Shown: piece after piece, positions 14,971-21,818 of the stretch
Layout: each line of letters starts with the position of its first letter
Position numbering within the stretch: the first letter of the stretch is position 1
From: Sediminispirochaeta sp.
GTDB lineage: Bacteria; Spirochaetota; Spirochaetia; DSM-16054; Sediminispirochaetaceae
Assembly: GCA_011046055.1 (NCBI GenBank)
Contig: DSBN01000313.1
Coordinates: 1-23,109, forward strand
Direction of reading: 5' to 3'
DNA: 23,109 nucleotides
Made by a program: the position numbers and the translations under genes
The notes under the pieces: generated by a model
Databases searched by the model: none
Told to the model about the DNA's origin: nothing
What the model saw: only the letters and a program-made list of their open reading frames with translations

Positions 14971-16098
14971 ATGCAACGAATAGGATCCATAAACTCACAC
15001 AAAAGTGGCGGCAACAAGCGGAGGTTCACCTTCTCCAAGACACTACTCTTCTTGTGGCTGCTTCTTGTAACCGCCCACGTCGGAGCACAGTCCTCGTCAT
15101 ACCCCATGATCGTGGAGGACGGTCTGGGCCGCGAAGTAAAAATAGCGAGCCGACCCGAAAGGATTGTGCTCGCCGGCAAGGCGACACTCATCACCGCCAA
15201 CGCCTTCTACCTTTTCAATGACTACCGGGACAATGTGGTGGCCATCGGCAAAACCAACCAAGGCTTGGGCAACTTCCTGCCCTATTTGGACGAGAACTTC
15301 GACGATGTGGCGAAACTGGCCCACGAGGTGGGACCGGAGCAGATCATAGCTCACCGCCCGGACCTGGTGATCATAAAAGACTTCATGTACTCTCGATTGG
15401 GAGAACCCTTGGAGAAGCTGGGCGTGCCCGTGTTTACCCTCTCCTTGGAGACCGCCGAGGCGTACCAAGATGAGATCATTCAGCTCGGTCGAGCTTTGAA
15501 CCGAGAAGGGAGGGCGGAAGAGATTCGCCGCATCTATTCACAACGTCTGCAGCAGGTCGACCAGCGGCTTGCCTCCTTGCCGGAGAACAGGCGCCCCTCG
15601 GTACTCCTGCTCTACTACTCCAACCGCGGGGGAGACCGGGCCTTCAACATCGCCCCGGCCGATTGGATGCAGACCTACCAGGTCGAACAAGCCGGGGGGA
15701 GGGCGATCTGGAAAGAGTCCAACCTGGGTAAGGGCTGGAAAACGGTGAACTTTGAGCAGATCGCCGCCTGGGACCCGGATTATATATGTATCACCAGCTT
15801 CAATACTCCCACCTCGGACTTTTTCGAAGAGATCCTCTCGGGGCCCCAGTGGAGCATGCTCCGTGCTACCCGCGAGGGACGAGTTCTTGAGTTTCCCGCC
15901 GACTTCTACAGCTGGGCCCAACCGGATGTACGTTGGATCCTCGGCATAGAGTGGCTGGCCAAAGTCCTGCACCCGGAACTCTTTTCGGATTTCTCCATGG
16001 ATTCGATAGTAGAGAGTTTCTACCAAGAGATGTACAACCTGGACGGCGGCACCTACGATTCGGTGGTCAAACCGCGACTCGAAGGGATTTTAGAATAA
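14971..16098 (+). CDS. Iron-complex/cobalamin-type ABC transporter substrate-binding protein
   Basis: This periplasmic protein would capture a metal complex (siderophore, haem or cobalamin) and give it to the permease encoded next. From ATG 14971 it has 375 residues. AGGAG lies 7 bases upstream; the frame extends to 14701, but those ATGs precede or overlap the promoter. A signal peptide spans about residues 18-40, with a cleavage site near VGAQ-SS. There is no lipobox Cys, so the protein is probably soluble in the periplasm of a two-membrane cell. The PF01497-type fold is visible: VEDGLGREVKIASRPERIVL (48-67), then GPEQIIAHRPDLVII and the second lobe WKTVNFEQIAAWDPDYICI. Ligand residues cannot be read from sequence alone. 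Thirteen bases separate it from the permease gene. Confidence 0.86.
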   Translation: MQRIGSINSHKSGGNKRRFTFSKTLLFLWLLLVTAHVGAQSSSYPMIVEDGLGREVKIASRPERIVLAGKATLITANAFYLFNDYRDNVVAIGKTNQGLGNFLPYLDENFDDVAKLAHEVGPEQIIAHRPDLVIIKDFMYSRLGEPLEKLGVPVFTLSLETAEAYQDEIIQLGRALNREGRAEEIRRIYSQRLQQVDQRLASLPENRRPSVLLLYYSNRGGDRAFNIAPADWMQTYQVEQAGGRAIWKESNLGKGWKTVNFEQIAAWDPDYICITSFNTPTSDFFEEILSGPQWSMLRATREGRVLEFPADFYSWAQPDVRWILGIEWLAKVLHPELFSDFSMDSIVESFYQEMYNLDGGTYDSVVKPRLEGILE

Positions 16099-16111
16099 GA
16101 CTGAGGCGGCG

Positions 16112-17134
16112 ATGCACAAACTCCTGGCCGGCCAACGCCGAAAAATAGTCCTTCTGACACTGCTCTTGATACTCACGTTCATTCTGGCGGTTCTCAGCGG
16201 CCGCTACCCCCGGCCGGGGTTGATCCCGCCGCAATTGCTCTTCGAGGATCCGATGGCTATGAGCCTGGTCCTGCAGCTGCGCCTGCCGCGAGTGATCGCG
16301 GCGGTACTGCTGGGGGCCGGGCTGGCCGGGGCGGGGACGGTTTTCCAGATGATTTTTGCCAATCCCCTGGTGGAGCCCGGTTTTCTCGGGGTCAGCCAAG
16401 GCGCGGCCTTCGGCGCTTCCTTGAGCATCATCGCCTTCTCCTCCTCTCTCTGGATTGTCCAGATATCGGCCGCTCTGTTCGCCCTTCTCGGCCTGGCCTC
16501 GAGTTACGCTCTGGCCCGTCATTTCCGTTTCGGCGGCTGGGTCCTACGGCTGATACTGGCGGGCATCGCGGTGAGCGCGCTCTTTTCGTCGGGAATAGGC
16601 CTGTTGAAATTCATCGCCGATCCCATGAGCCAGCTGCCGGAGATAACCTTCTGGATGCTCGGGGGTCTGTACAGTGTGGAGTGGCGGCACATCTTCTCAA
16701 TTCTCCCGGTGGCCCTGCTGGGCCTGGCGGTGATGTTCGGCTACCGCTGGCGGCTCAACCTCCTGTCAATGGACGACCGCACCGCCTTCTCCCTCGGGCT
16801 GGCCCCCTTTCGCGAACGGCTGCTGCTTCTGGCCACCGCGACGCTGGTCAGCGCGGCGGTCATCTCGGTCAGCGGTATCGTCGGCTGGGTGGGGCTCATC
16901 GTCCCGCACATCGGACGCCGGCTCTTGAGCTCCGACTCCCGAGCCTCCCTCCCGGCTTCGATACTCATCGGAGCAATCTACGTCCTGCTCTGCGACACCT
17001 TCGCCCGGACCTTGATGGACGGAGAGATCCCCCTGGGGGTGCTCACCAGTCTCATCGGGGCGGCTCTGTTTATTTTTCTCCTCACCGGAAGAAAGATCAA
17101 AAGGGGGAAGTTCCTTGCCCGCGAATCTGCTTGA
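16112..17134 (+). CDS. FecCD-family ABC transporter permease
   Basis: The 340-residue inner-membrane protein is nearly all hydrophobic helices (about ten). Family motifs include LRLPRVIAAVLLGAGLAGAG (ends near residues 55-74), NPLVEPGFLGVSQGAAFGA, and FWMLGGLYSV. Near the C-terminus GIVGWVGLIVPHIGRRL is the cytoplasmic coupling region that contacts the ATPase. The start is ATG 16112, with GAGG about 6 bases before it. It is the channel component for the substrate-binding protein upstream and overlaps the ATPase gene by 20 bases. FecCD proteins serve iron-siderophore, haem and vitamin B12 uptake; the substrate is not resolved. Confidence 0.93.
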   Translation: MHKLLAGQRRKIVLLTLLLILTFILAVLSGRYPRPGLIPPQLLFEDPMAMSLVLQLRLPRVIAAVLLGAGLAGAGTVFQMIFANPLVEPGFLGVSQGAAFGASLSIIAFSSSLWIVQISAALFALLGLASSYALARHFRFGGWVLRLILAGIAVSALFSSGIGLLKFIADPMSQLPEITFWMLGGLYSVEWRHIFSILPVALLGLAVMFGYRWRLNLLSMDDRTAFSLGLAPFRERLLLLATATLVSAAVISVSGIVGWVGLIVPHIGRRLLSSDSRASLPASILIGAIYVLLCDTFARTLMDGEIPLGVLTSLIGAALFIFLLTGRKIKRGKFLARESA

Positions 17135-17894
17135 ACTAGAACAAATCTCCTACCGCTACAACGCCCACTCGCAGCTGGTCCTGGACGATGTGACCCTGAA
17201 AATAACGGAGGGAAGCGTGACGGCGGTACTAGGACCCAACGGAGCGGGAAAGTCGACGCTCCTCGACCTCTGCCTGGGCTGGAAGGAGGCGGAAACCGGA
17301 AGGATCCTGCTACGAGGCCGGGAGATCTCCAGCTATTCACGCAAAGAGATGGGACAACTGATGAGCTTGGTCCCCCAAAACGAAAGGGTGCGCTTCGACT
17401 ACAGCGTCCTGGAGTACCTCCTCCTGGGCCGGGCTCCGTACCTCTCCCAACTGGAGATGCCCAAGGCGGAGGATCTAGGGATCGCCGAGCGGGCCCTGGC
17501 CACCGTCGGAATACCAGAGCTCCGCCACAGGTCCGCCTCGCGACTGTCCGGAGGCGAGCACCAACTGTTGATGATCGCCCGAGCCTTGGTCCAGGAGCCG
17601 GAAATCCTCATTCTGGACGAACCCACCAGCCAGCTGGACCCCGGCAACAGGCAGAGGGTGGTTCGCCTGCTCCGCGAGCTGCACGCTCAAGGGGTCACTA
17701 TTATATTCAGCACCCACGACCCCGGACTGGCGGCGGCGCTCGCCTCCCATGCGGTGCTGCTGAAAAAGGGAAAAATCCTGCAGGCCGGGGTCGAAGAGAG
17801 CGTCCTCAAGGACTCCTGCCTTTCGACCCTGTACGACACCGAGATGAGGGTCCTGCGCCAAGAGGGCAAGACCATCGTCTACTGCGCCGAATAG
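17115..17894 (+). CDS. Iron-complex/cobalamin-type ABC transporter ATP-binding protein
   Basis: This 259-residue ATPase powers the importer. Walker A is GPNGAGKST (40-48), the Q-loop VPQNE (86-90), signature LSGGEHQ (144-150), Walker B ILILDEP (164-170) and H-loop His201 in STHD. All are intact. The start is TTG 17115, preceded by AGGGGGAAG; no ATG occurs nearby and the family N-terminus begins just there. It overlaps the permease gene by 20 bases, so translation is likely coupled. Its stop is 8 bases from the adenine deaminase stop on the other strand, and no terminator hairpin is visible between them. Convergent read-through is therefore possible. Confidence 0.93.
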   Translation: MPANLLELEQISYRYNAHSQLVLDDVTLKITEGSVTAVLGPNGAGKSTLLDLCLGWKEAETGRILLRGREISSYSRKEMGQLMSLVPQNERVRFDYSVLEYLLLGRAPYLSQLEMPKAEDLGIAERALATVGIPELRHRSASRLSGGEHQLLMIARALVQEPEILILDEPTSQLDPGNRQRVVRLLRELHAQGVTIIFSTHDPGLAAALASHAVLLKKGKILQAGVEESVLKDSCLSTLYDTEMRVLRQEGKTIVYCAE

Positions 17895-17902
17895 GGAGCT
17901 TG

Positions 17903-19663
17903 TCAACTCACCTCTATCCCGACGAAACGAAACTGTCGGGCGTCGAACAGACCCAGGTCGGTCAGCTTGAGCTCTGGAATCACCGGCAGAGCCATAAAAC
18001 TCAAGGTCATAAAGGGGTCCAGTACCGGGTTCACCCCCAGGGTCTCCCGGGCGATGGGGTACATCCTCGCCAACTGCTCGGCCACAAAATCCGCCGAACG
18101 GTCGGACATCAGTCCGGCGATTGGAAGCGCCAAACTTGAGAGTACCTGACCGTCTAAAACCATCGTTATGCCCCCGCCCATATCGATCAACTCCTCCACC
18201 GCGCGGGACATATCGCGGTCATCGGCTCCTATGACAATGATATTGTGTGAATCGTGGGCAATGGTGAGCGCCACCGCCCCCCGTTTGAGGCGGTAGTTCT
18301 CCACCAGACCCAACCCTACATGGCCGGTGTTGTTGTGTCGTTCGATCACCGCCATTTTCAGCACATCCAGGGAAGGGTGAAAAACAAAACGCCCCTGCTG
18401 GTCCAGATGGACTTTGCGGCTCACCTCTTCGGTTATCAGGCTCTCCGGCTGGACCCGCATGACCCGAACGATGTCGGACTCCAGTTTCAGCTCCAGACGT
18501 CCCATCGAAAAATCCTTCACCTGCAGAGCTCCGCTCACCGATGAAATGTCGGCGTTCGGAGGATCGAACAGGGCCCGGCCTTTCTCGGCGACCTTCTGAC
18601 CGGCGATATAGACCTCACGAACTTGAAAATCCTTCAGGTCATCCACTACCACGATATCGGCTCGGTAACCCGGGGCCAGAGCTCCGGTCCCCTTCAAGCC
18701 GTAGGCTTCGGCGCTGTTGATGGTGGCCATCTGGATCGCGGTGACCGGATCCACTCCCCGGGCTACGGCCATTCGCAGATGGTTGTCGATATGCCCCTCC
18801 TTGAGGATGTCCTCCGGCTGTCGATCGTCGGTGCAAAAAAGGCAGCGTCGCGAATTGCTCTCGTTGACCCCGTGGATCAAATCGGGCAGGTTCCTGGCCG
18901 CCGAGCCCTGACGGATCAGACAGTACATACCCACCGCCAGCCGCTCCCGCATCTCTTCGATGGTGGAGCTCTCGTGGTCGGTCTCGACCCCCGACCCGGC
19001 GTAGGCGTTGAGCTCCTTGCCCAGCACCATCGGCCCGTGTCCGTCGATGAGCATCCCGTGAGAAGAGGCCATCACCATTTTGTCGAGCACCTTTTCATCA
19101 CCGGCCAGCAGAGAGGGGTAGTCCATCATCTCCCCGAGCCCCAAAACCCGAGGATGGTCCAGGAAGAGAGACAAGTTCTCCGCGTCCAGAACCGCTCCGG
19201 CGTTTTCAAAGCTGGTGGCGGGCACGCAGCTGGGCAGCATAAAAAACACCCGCAGCGGGAGTCCCTCGCTGGCGTCCAACATGTAACTGATGCCCTCGGT
19301 TCCACAGACGTTGGCTATCTCGTGGGGATCGGCGACGATAGCCGTGGTCCCCCGGGGAACTACCGCCCGGGCGAACTGCTCCGGAGAGCTCAAGGAGGAT
19401 TCAATATGCACGTGGGCGTCGATCAAGCCCGGCATCAAATAGGCACCTTCCATGTCGATTTCCCTTTCACCCTCGTAGGCTCCGATCCCGACGATCCGTC
19501 CCCGGTCCACCGCCAGGGTTCCCTCCTGGACTTCGTGAGAGAAGACGTTGACCACCTTGGCGTTTTTCAAGACCAGGTCGGCCCGCTTCCTGCCCACGGC
19601 TACGTCTATCTGTCGTTTTAGTTCCTTTTTATCGGCTAAGCCCTTGCTCTCGTTTTTTTTCAT
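17903..19663 (-). CDS. ade: Adenine deaminase Ade
   Basis: This amidohydrolase converts adenine to hypoxanthine and ammonia. The 586-residue length fits bacterial Ade. The metal-binding motif GLIDAHVHIESS (79-90; His84, His86), ADPHEIANVCG (111-121), HGMLIDGHGP (202-211), the ETDHES segment (His230) and CTDD (Asp279, Asp280) are all present. The C-terminal half carries LTIAHDSHNIIVIG and MGGGITMVLDGQ, typical of the Ade C-terminal domain. A promoter candidate lies at 19700-19728. The ATG is preceded by a weak GGACGGTGA. It is divergent from the purine permease, which would bring in its substrate. Confidence 0.94.
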   Translation of the reverse strand: MKKNESKGLADKKELKRQIDVAVGRKRADLVLKNAKVVNVFSHEVQEGTLAVDRGRIVGIGAYEGEREIDMEGAYLMPGLIDAHVHIESSLSSPEQFARAVVPRGTTAIVADPHEIANVCGTEGISYMLDASEGLPLRVFFMLPSCVPATSFENAGAVLDAENLSLFLDHPRVLGLGEMMDYPSLLAGDEKVLDKMVMASSHGMLIDGHGPMVLGKELNAYAGSGVETDHESSTIEEMRERLAVGMYCLIRQGSAARNLPDLIHGVNESNSRRCLFCTDDRQPEDILKEGHIDNHLRMAVARGVDPVTAIQMATINSAEAYGLKGTGALAPGYRADIVVVDDLKDFQVREVYIAGQKVAEKGRALFDPPNADISSVSGALQVKDFSMGRLELKLESDIVRVMRVQPESLITEEVSRKVHLDQQGRFVFHPSLDVLKMAVIERHNNTGHVGLGLVENYRLKRGAVALTIAHDSHNIIVIGADDRDMSRAVEELIDMGGGITMVLDGQVLSSLALPIAGLMSDRSADFVAEQLARMYPIARETLGVNPVLDPFMTLSFMALPVIPELKLTDLGLFDARQFRFVGIEVS

Positions 19664-19699
19664 AGATCACCGTCCCGAAGAAGTGTGTTTGTTCCGTTC

Positions 19700-19728
19700 A
19701 GTATAAATCAGCTTCGCTTTTTTTTCCA
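19700..19728 (-). promoter_or_regulatory. Putative ade promoter
   Basis: On the minus strand TGGAAA (19728-19723) and TATACT (19705-19700) are 17 bases apart. Start near 19693, about 30 bases before the ade ATG. The -35 matches consensus at four of six bases and the -10 at five of six. Confidence 0.45.
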
Positions 19729-19749
19729 CAACAAACTGCAACAAGCGAC

Positions 19750-19778
19750 TTGCGCGAATAAGAAAGTCGAGTTACAAT
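19750..19778 (+). promoter_or_regulatory. Putative purine permease promoter
   Basis: TTGCGC (19750-19755), a 17-base spacer, and TACAAT (19773-19778). Transcription would begin near 19785, exactly at the left end of the tandem repeats. The resulting leader of about 160 bases therefore consists mostly of repeat copies B and C. Confidence 0.6.
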
Positions 19779-19785
19779 CAGCTAA

Positions 19786-19847
19786 TATGAAAAGAACCGT
19801 ACCCGGCTGTTTTCATTGTTTCGAGTGCTGCGAAGCAGCATGAGAAA
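19786..19847 (+). repeat. 60-bp double-hairpin repeat, copy B
   Basis: First of two tandem copies in the permease leader; 53 of 62 positions match copy C. The second hairpin is TGCTGC (19826-19831), loop GAA, GCAGCA (19835-19840). The first hairpin has two mismatched pairs. Read as codons from its ATG (19787) it gives an 18-residue Cys-rich frame ending at TGA. That frame lacks a ribosome site. Confidence 0.88.
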
Positions 19848-19851
19848 CTAT

Positions 19852-19914
19852 TATGAAAATAGCCGTACCCGGCTATTTTCGTAGTTTCGATTGCCGCGAA
19901 GCGGCATGCGAAAA
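19852..19914 (+). repeat. 60-bp double-hairpin repeat, copy C
   Basis: Second tandem copy, 66 bases after copy B. The first hairpin is a perfect 11-bp stem (19855-19865 with 19870-19880, loop TACC). The second hairpin is TGCCGC (19892-19897), loop GAA, GCGGCA (19901-19906), extended by an outer TTTCG/CGAAA stem. The T-to-C and A-to-G changes relative to copy B keep pairing. Confidence 0.88.
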
Positions 19915-19945
19915 CAAAAATCCATATTTCACAGGAGTAAATGTG

Positions 19946-21229
19946 ATGGAAAAACTATTTCAGCTAAAAGCGCACAACACTACCCTAAAAACGGAGCTTG
20001 TCGCTGGTCTGACGACCTTCCTCACAATGGCCTACATCCTGATTGTGAATCCGCAGATTCTCAGCAATACAGGAATGGACATTGGTGGTGTGTTTACTGC
20101 AACTGCCCTTTCCGCGGCGATCGCGACCTTGGTAATGGCTTTTGCAGCAAACCTTCCCTTCGCCTTGGCTCCGGGAATGGGCTTGAACGCGTTCTTTGCC
20201 TTCACCGTTGTGTTGACAATGGGGTATTCGTGGCAGTTCGCGCTGACGGCGGTCTTCCTGGAAGGTATCATCTTCATCATCCTGACCCTCTTGAACGTCC
20301 GTGAGGCTATTATCAACTGTATTCCCGTCAACGTGAAGCGGGCGATTTCCGTTGGTATCGGTCTGTTTATCGCCTTCATCGGACTGCAGAACGCGGGGAT
20401 CATCGTCAAAGACGAGGCAACCATGGTAATCCTAGGGGATGTGACCGGCTCGATGCCCCTGCTGGCGCTGATCGGAATGGTCATCATGGGGGTCCTGCTG
20501 GCCTTCAAGGTCAAGGGCGCCCTGCTGATAGGTATCGTCGCGGCGACCATCATCGGCTTTCCCTTGGGGATCACCAACCCGCCGTCGGGCAACTGGGCGC
20601 CCCCTTCCATCTCCTCGATCTTCCTGCAGTTCGACTTCTCCCAGATCTTTACCCTGGATATGCTGGTGGTGCTTTTTACCTTCCTCTTTGTCGACATGTT
20701 TGACACGGTGGGTACCCTGATCGGCGTCTCCACCAAGGCCGGGATCATCGACAAAAACGGCAACATCCCCAAGGTCAAGGGTGCCCTGCTGGCCGACGCG
20801 ATAGGTACCACCGTTGGAGCAGCCCTGGGTACCAGCACGGTGACCACCTACATCGAGAGCGCCTCGGGCGTGGCCGAGGGAGGCCGAACCGGACTTACCG
20901 CCTTCACCACCGCCGTTCTTTTTCTCCTGGCTCTGTTCGTCAGTCCCCTGTTCCTGATGATCCCCGGAGCCGCCACCGCACCGGCGCTGGTGCTGGTCGG
21001 ACTTTTCATGATGTCGCCGATCAAAAATATCGACTTCGAAGACTACACCGAATCGATCCCCGCCTTTTTGACCATTATCATGATGCCCCTGGCCTACAGC
21101 ATCGCCGACGGTATCATGTTCGGTATGCTCTCCTACGTAATTCTGAAGCTCCTGGGCGGAAAATCAAAAGATATTTCCATGGTCACCCTGATCGTGGCGA
21201 TTGTCTTTTTTATCAAGTTCCTGCTCTAG
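19946..21229 (+). CDS. AzgA-type purine (adenine/guanine/hypoxanthine) permease
   Basis: This 427-residue inner-membrane protein belongs to the NCS2/AzgA purine:proton symporter group. Many membrane helices are visible. Family motifs are TELVAGLTTFLTMAYILIVN near residues 15-34, FALAPGMGLNAFFAFTVV, FIGLQNAGII, FVDMFDTVGTLIGV, and GTSTVTTYIESASGVAEGGR (ends given). ATG 19946 is chosen because AGGAG sits 8 bases upstream and the family begins with FQLKAHNTTLKTE. The in-frame ATG at 19853 would add a 31-residue extension encoded by repeat copy C. It is flanked by adenine deaminase and a xanthine-dehydrogenase-like enzyme, so a purine substrate is well supported; which base is not. Confidence 0.92.
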   Translation: MEKLFQLKAHNTTLKTELVAGLTTFLTMAYILIVNPQILSNTGMDIGGVFTATALSAAIATLVMAFAANLPFALAPGMGLNAFFAFTVVLTMGYSWQFALTAVFLEGIIFIILTLLNVREAIINCIPVNVKRAISVGIGLFIAFIGLQNAGIIVKDEATMVILGDVTGSMPLLALIGMVIMGVLLAFKVKGALLIGIVAATIIGFPLGITNPPSGNWAPPSISSIFLQFDFSQIFTLDMLVVLFTFLFVDMFDTVGTLIGVSTKAGIIDKNGNIPKVKGALLADAIGTTVGAALGTSTVTTYIESASGVAEGGRTGLTAFTTAVLFLLALFVSPLFLMIPGAATAPALVLVGLFMMSPIKNIDFEDYTESIPAFLTIIMMPLAYSIADGIMFGMLSYVILKLLGGKSKDISMVTLIVAIVFFIKFLL

Positions 21230-21255
21230 TTCACGTTCTTAAGAAAGCACAATTG

Positions 21256-21289
21256 AAAAAAGGCTGTCCATCGAGGACAGCCTTTTTTT
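21256..21289. terminator. Bidirectional rho-independent terminator
   Basis: A perfect stem AAAAAAGGCTGTCC (21256-21269) with GGACAGCCTTTTTT, a 5-base loop (21270-21274) and a T-run to 21289. The A-run at the left acts as a T-run on the other strand. It ends the permease transcript and the molybdenum hydroxylase transcript, which converge here. Confidence 0.95.
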
Positions 21290-21338
21290 GATCCGTCGTA
21301 GCGGTAAGCGGCAACAAAGATCGGTTTTGTCTCCGTGC

Positions 21339-21818
21339 TTATTTCTCTCTGTTCAGTTCCACCGCGGCGATTTCGATGGCGTCGACTATCTGCTGGTAGC
21401 CGGTGCAGCGGCAGAGGTGGGCGTTCATTCCCTTTCGTATCTCCTCACGGCTGGGTTTGGGATTTTTCTGAAGCAGTGAGATGGCCCCCAAGACCATACC
21501 GGGGGTACAGAATCCGCACTGAATCGCCCCGGCGTCGACGAAGGCCCGTTGGACCGGGTGGAGTCCGCCGTCTTCCCCCGCCACTCCTTCGATGGTCAGG
21601 ACCTCCTGGCCCAAGACCGAGGAGAGTTTGGTGATGCAGGAGCGCTTTGCCTTGCCGTCGACCAGGACGGTACAGGCTCCGCACACGCCGGTACCGCAGC
21701 CGTTCTTGGTCCCCGTCAGATCGAGCCTCTCCCGGAGGTAGTCAAGCAGACTCAGGTCGATATCCGCTTGTGCAACTTCGTATGTACGACCGTTCACCGT
21801 TAATTTTCTTTTATCCAT
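21339..21818 (-). CDS. Xanthine dehydrogenase-like [2Fe-2S] small subunit
   Basis: The iron-sulphur subunit of a molybdenum hydroxylase. It passes electrons from the molybdenum site toward FAD. The 159 residues hold two clusters. The plant-ferredoxin-like cluster has Cys41, 46, 49 (CGTGVCGAC) and Cys61. The second has Cys101, 104 (CGFC), 136 and 138 (CRC). All eight are present, and the length is normal for a separate small subunit. ATG shares its A with the TAA of the large subunit gene, and GAGGAG lies 8 bases upstream. No FAD subunit gene is visible; it may lie beyond the right edge or elsewhere. Purine neighbours favour xanthine/hypoxanthine as substrate. Confidence 0.94.
   Translation of the reverse strand: MDKRKLTVNGRTYEVAQADIDLSLLDYLRERLDLTGTKNGCGTGVCGACTVLVDGKAKRSCITKLSSVLGQEVLTIEGVAGEDGGLHPVQRAFVDAGAIQCGFCTPGMVLGAISLLQKNPKPSREEIRKGMNAHLCRCTGYQQIVDAIEIAAVELNREK

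Noticed and set aside
18623..19621. 332-residue plus-strand frame opposite adenine deaminase
   Set aside because: It is fully antisense to a well-supported gene, rich in His/Gly/Arg as expected of a shadow frame.
19881..19914. Classical REP element with a GTAG head
   Set aside because: Copy C has GTAG before its second hairpin, but copies A and B do not, so the REP signature is not consistent within the family.
19664..19945. Purine riboswitch upstream of the permease
   Set aside because: I looked for the conserved three-way-junction loops of the purine aptamer and did not find them; the leader is explained by the repeats.
20032..20847. 271-residue minus-strand frame opposite the purine permease
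   Set aside because: Low-complexity Pro/Ile/Thr composition mirrors antisense membrane-protein codons; no start signals.
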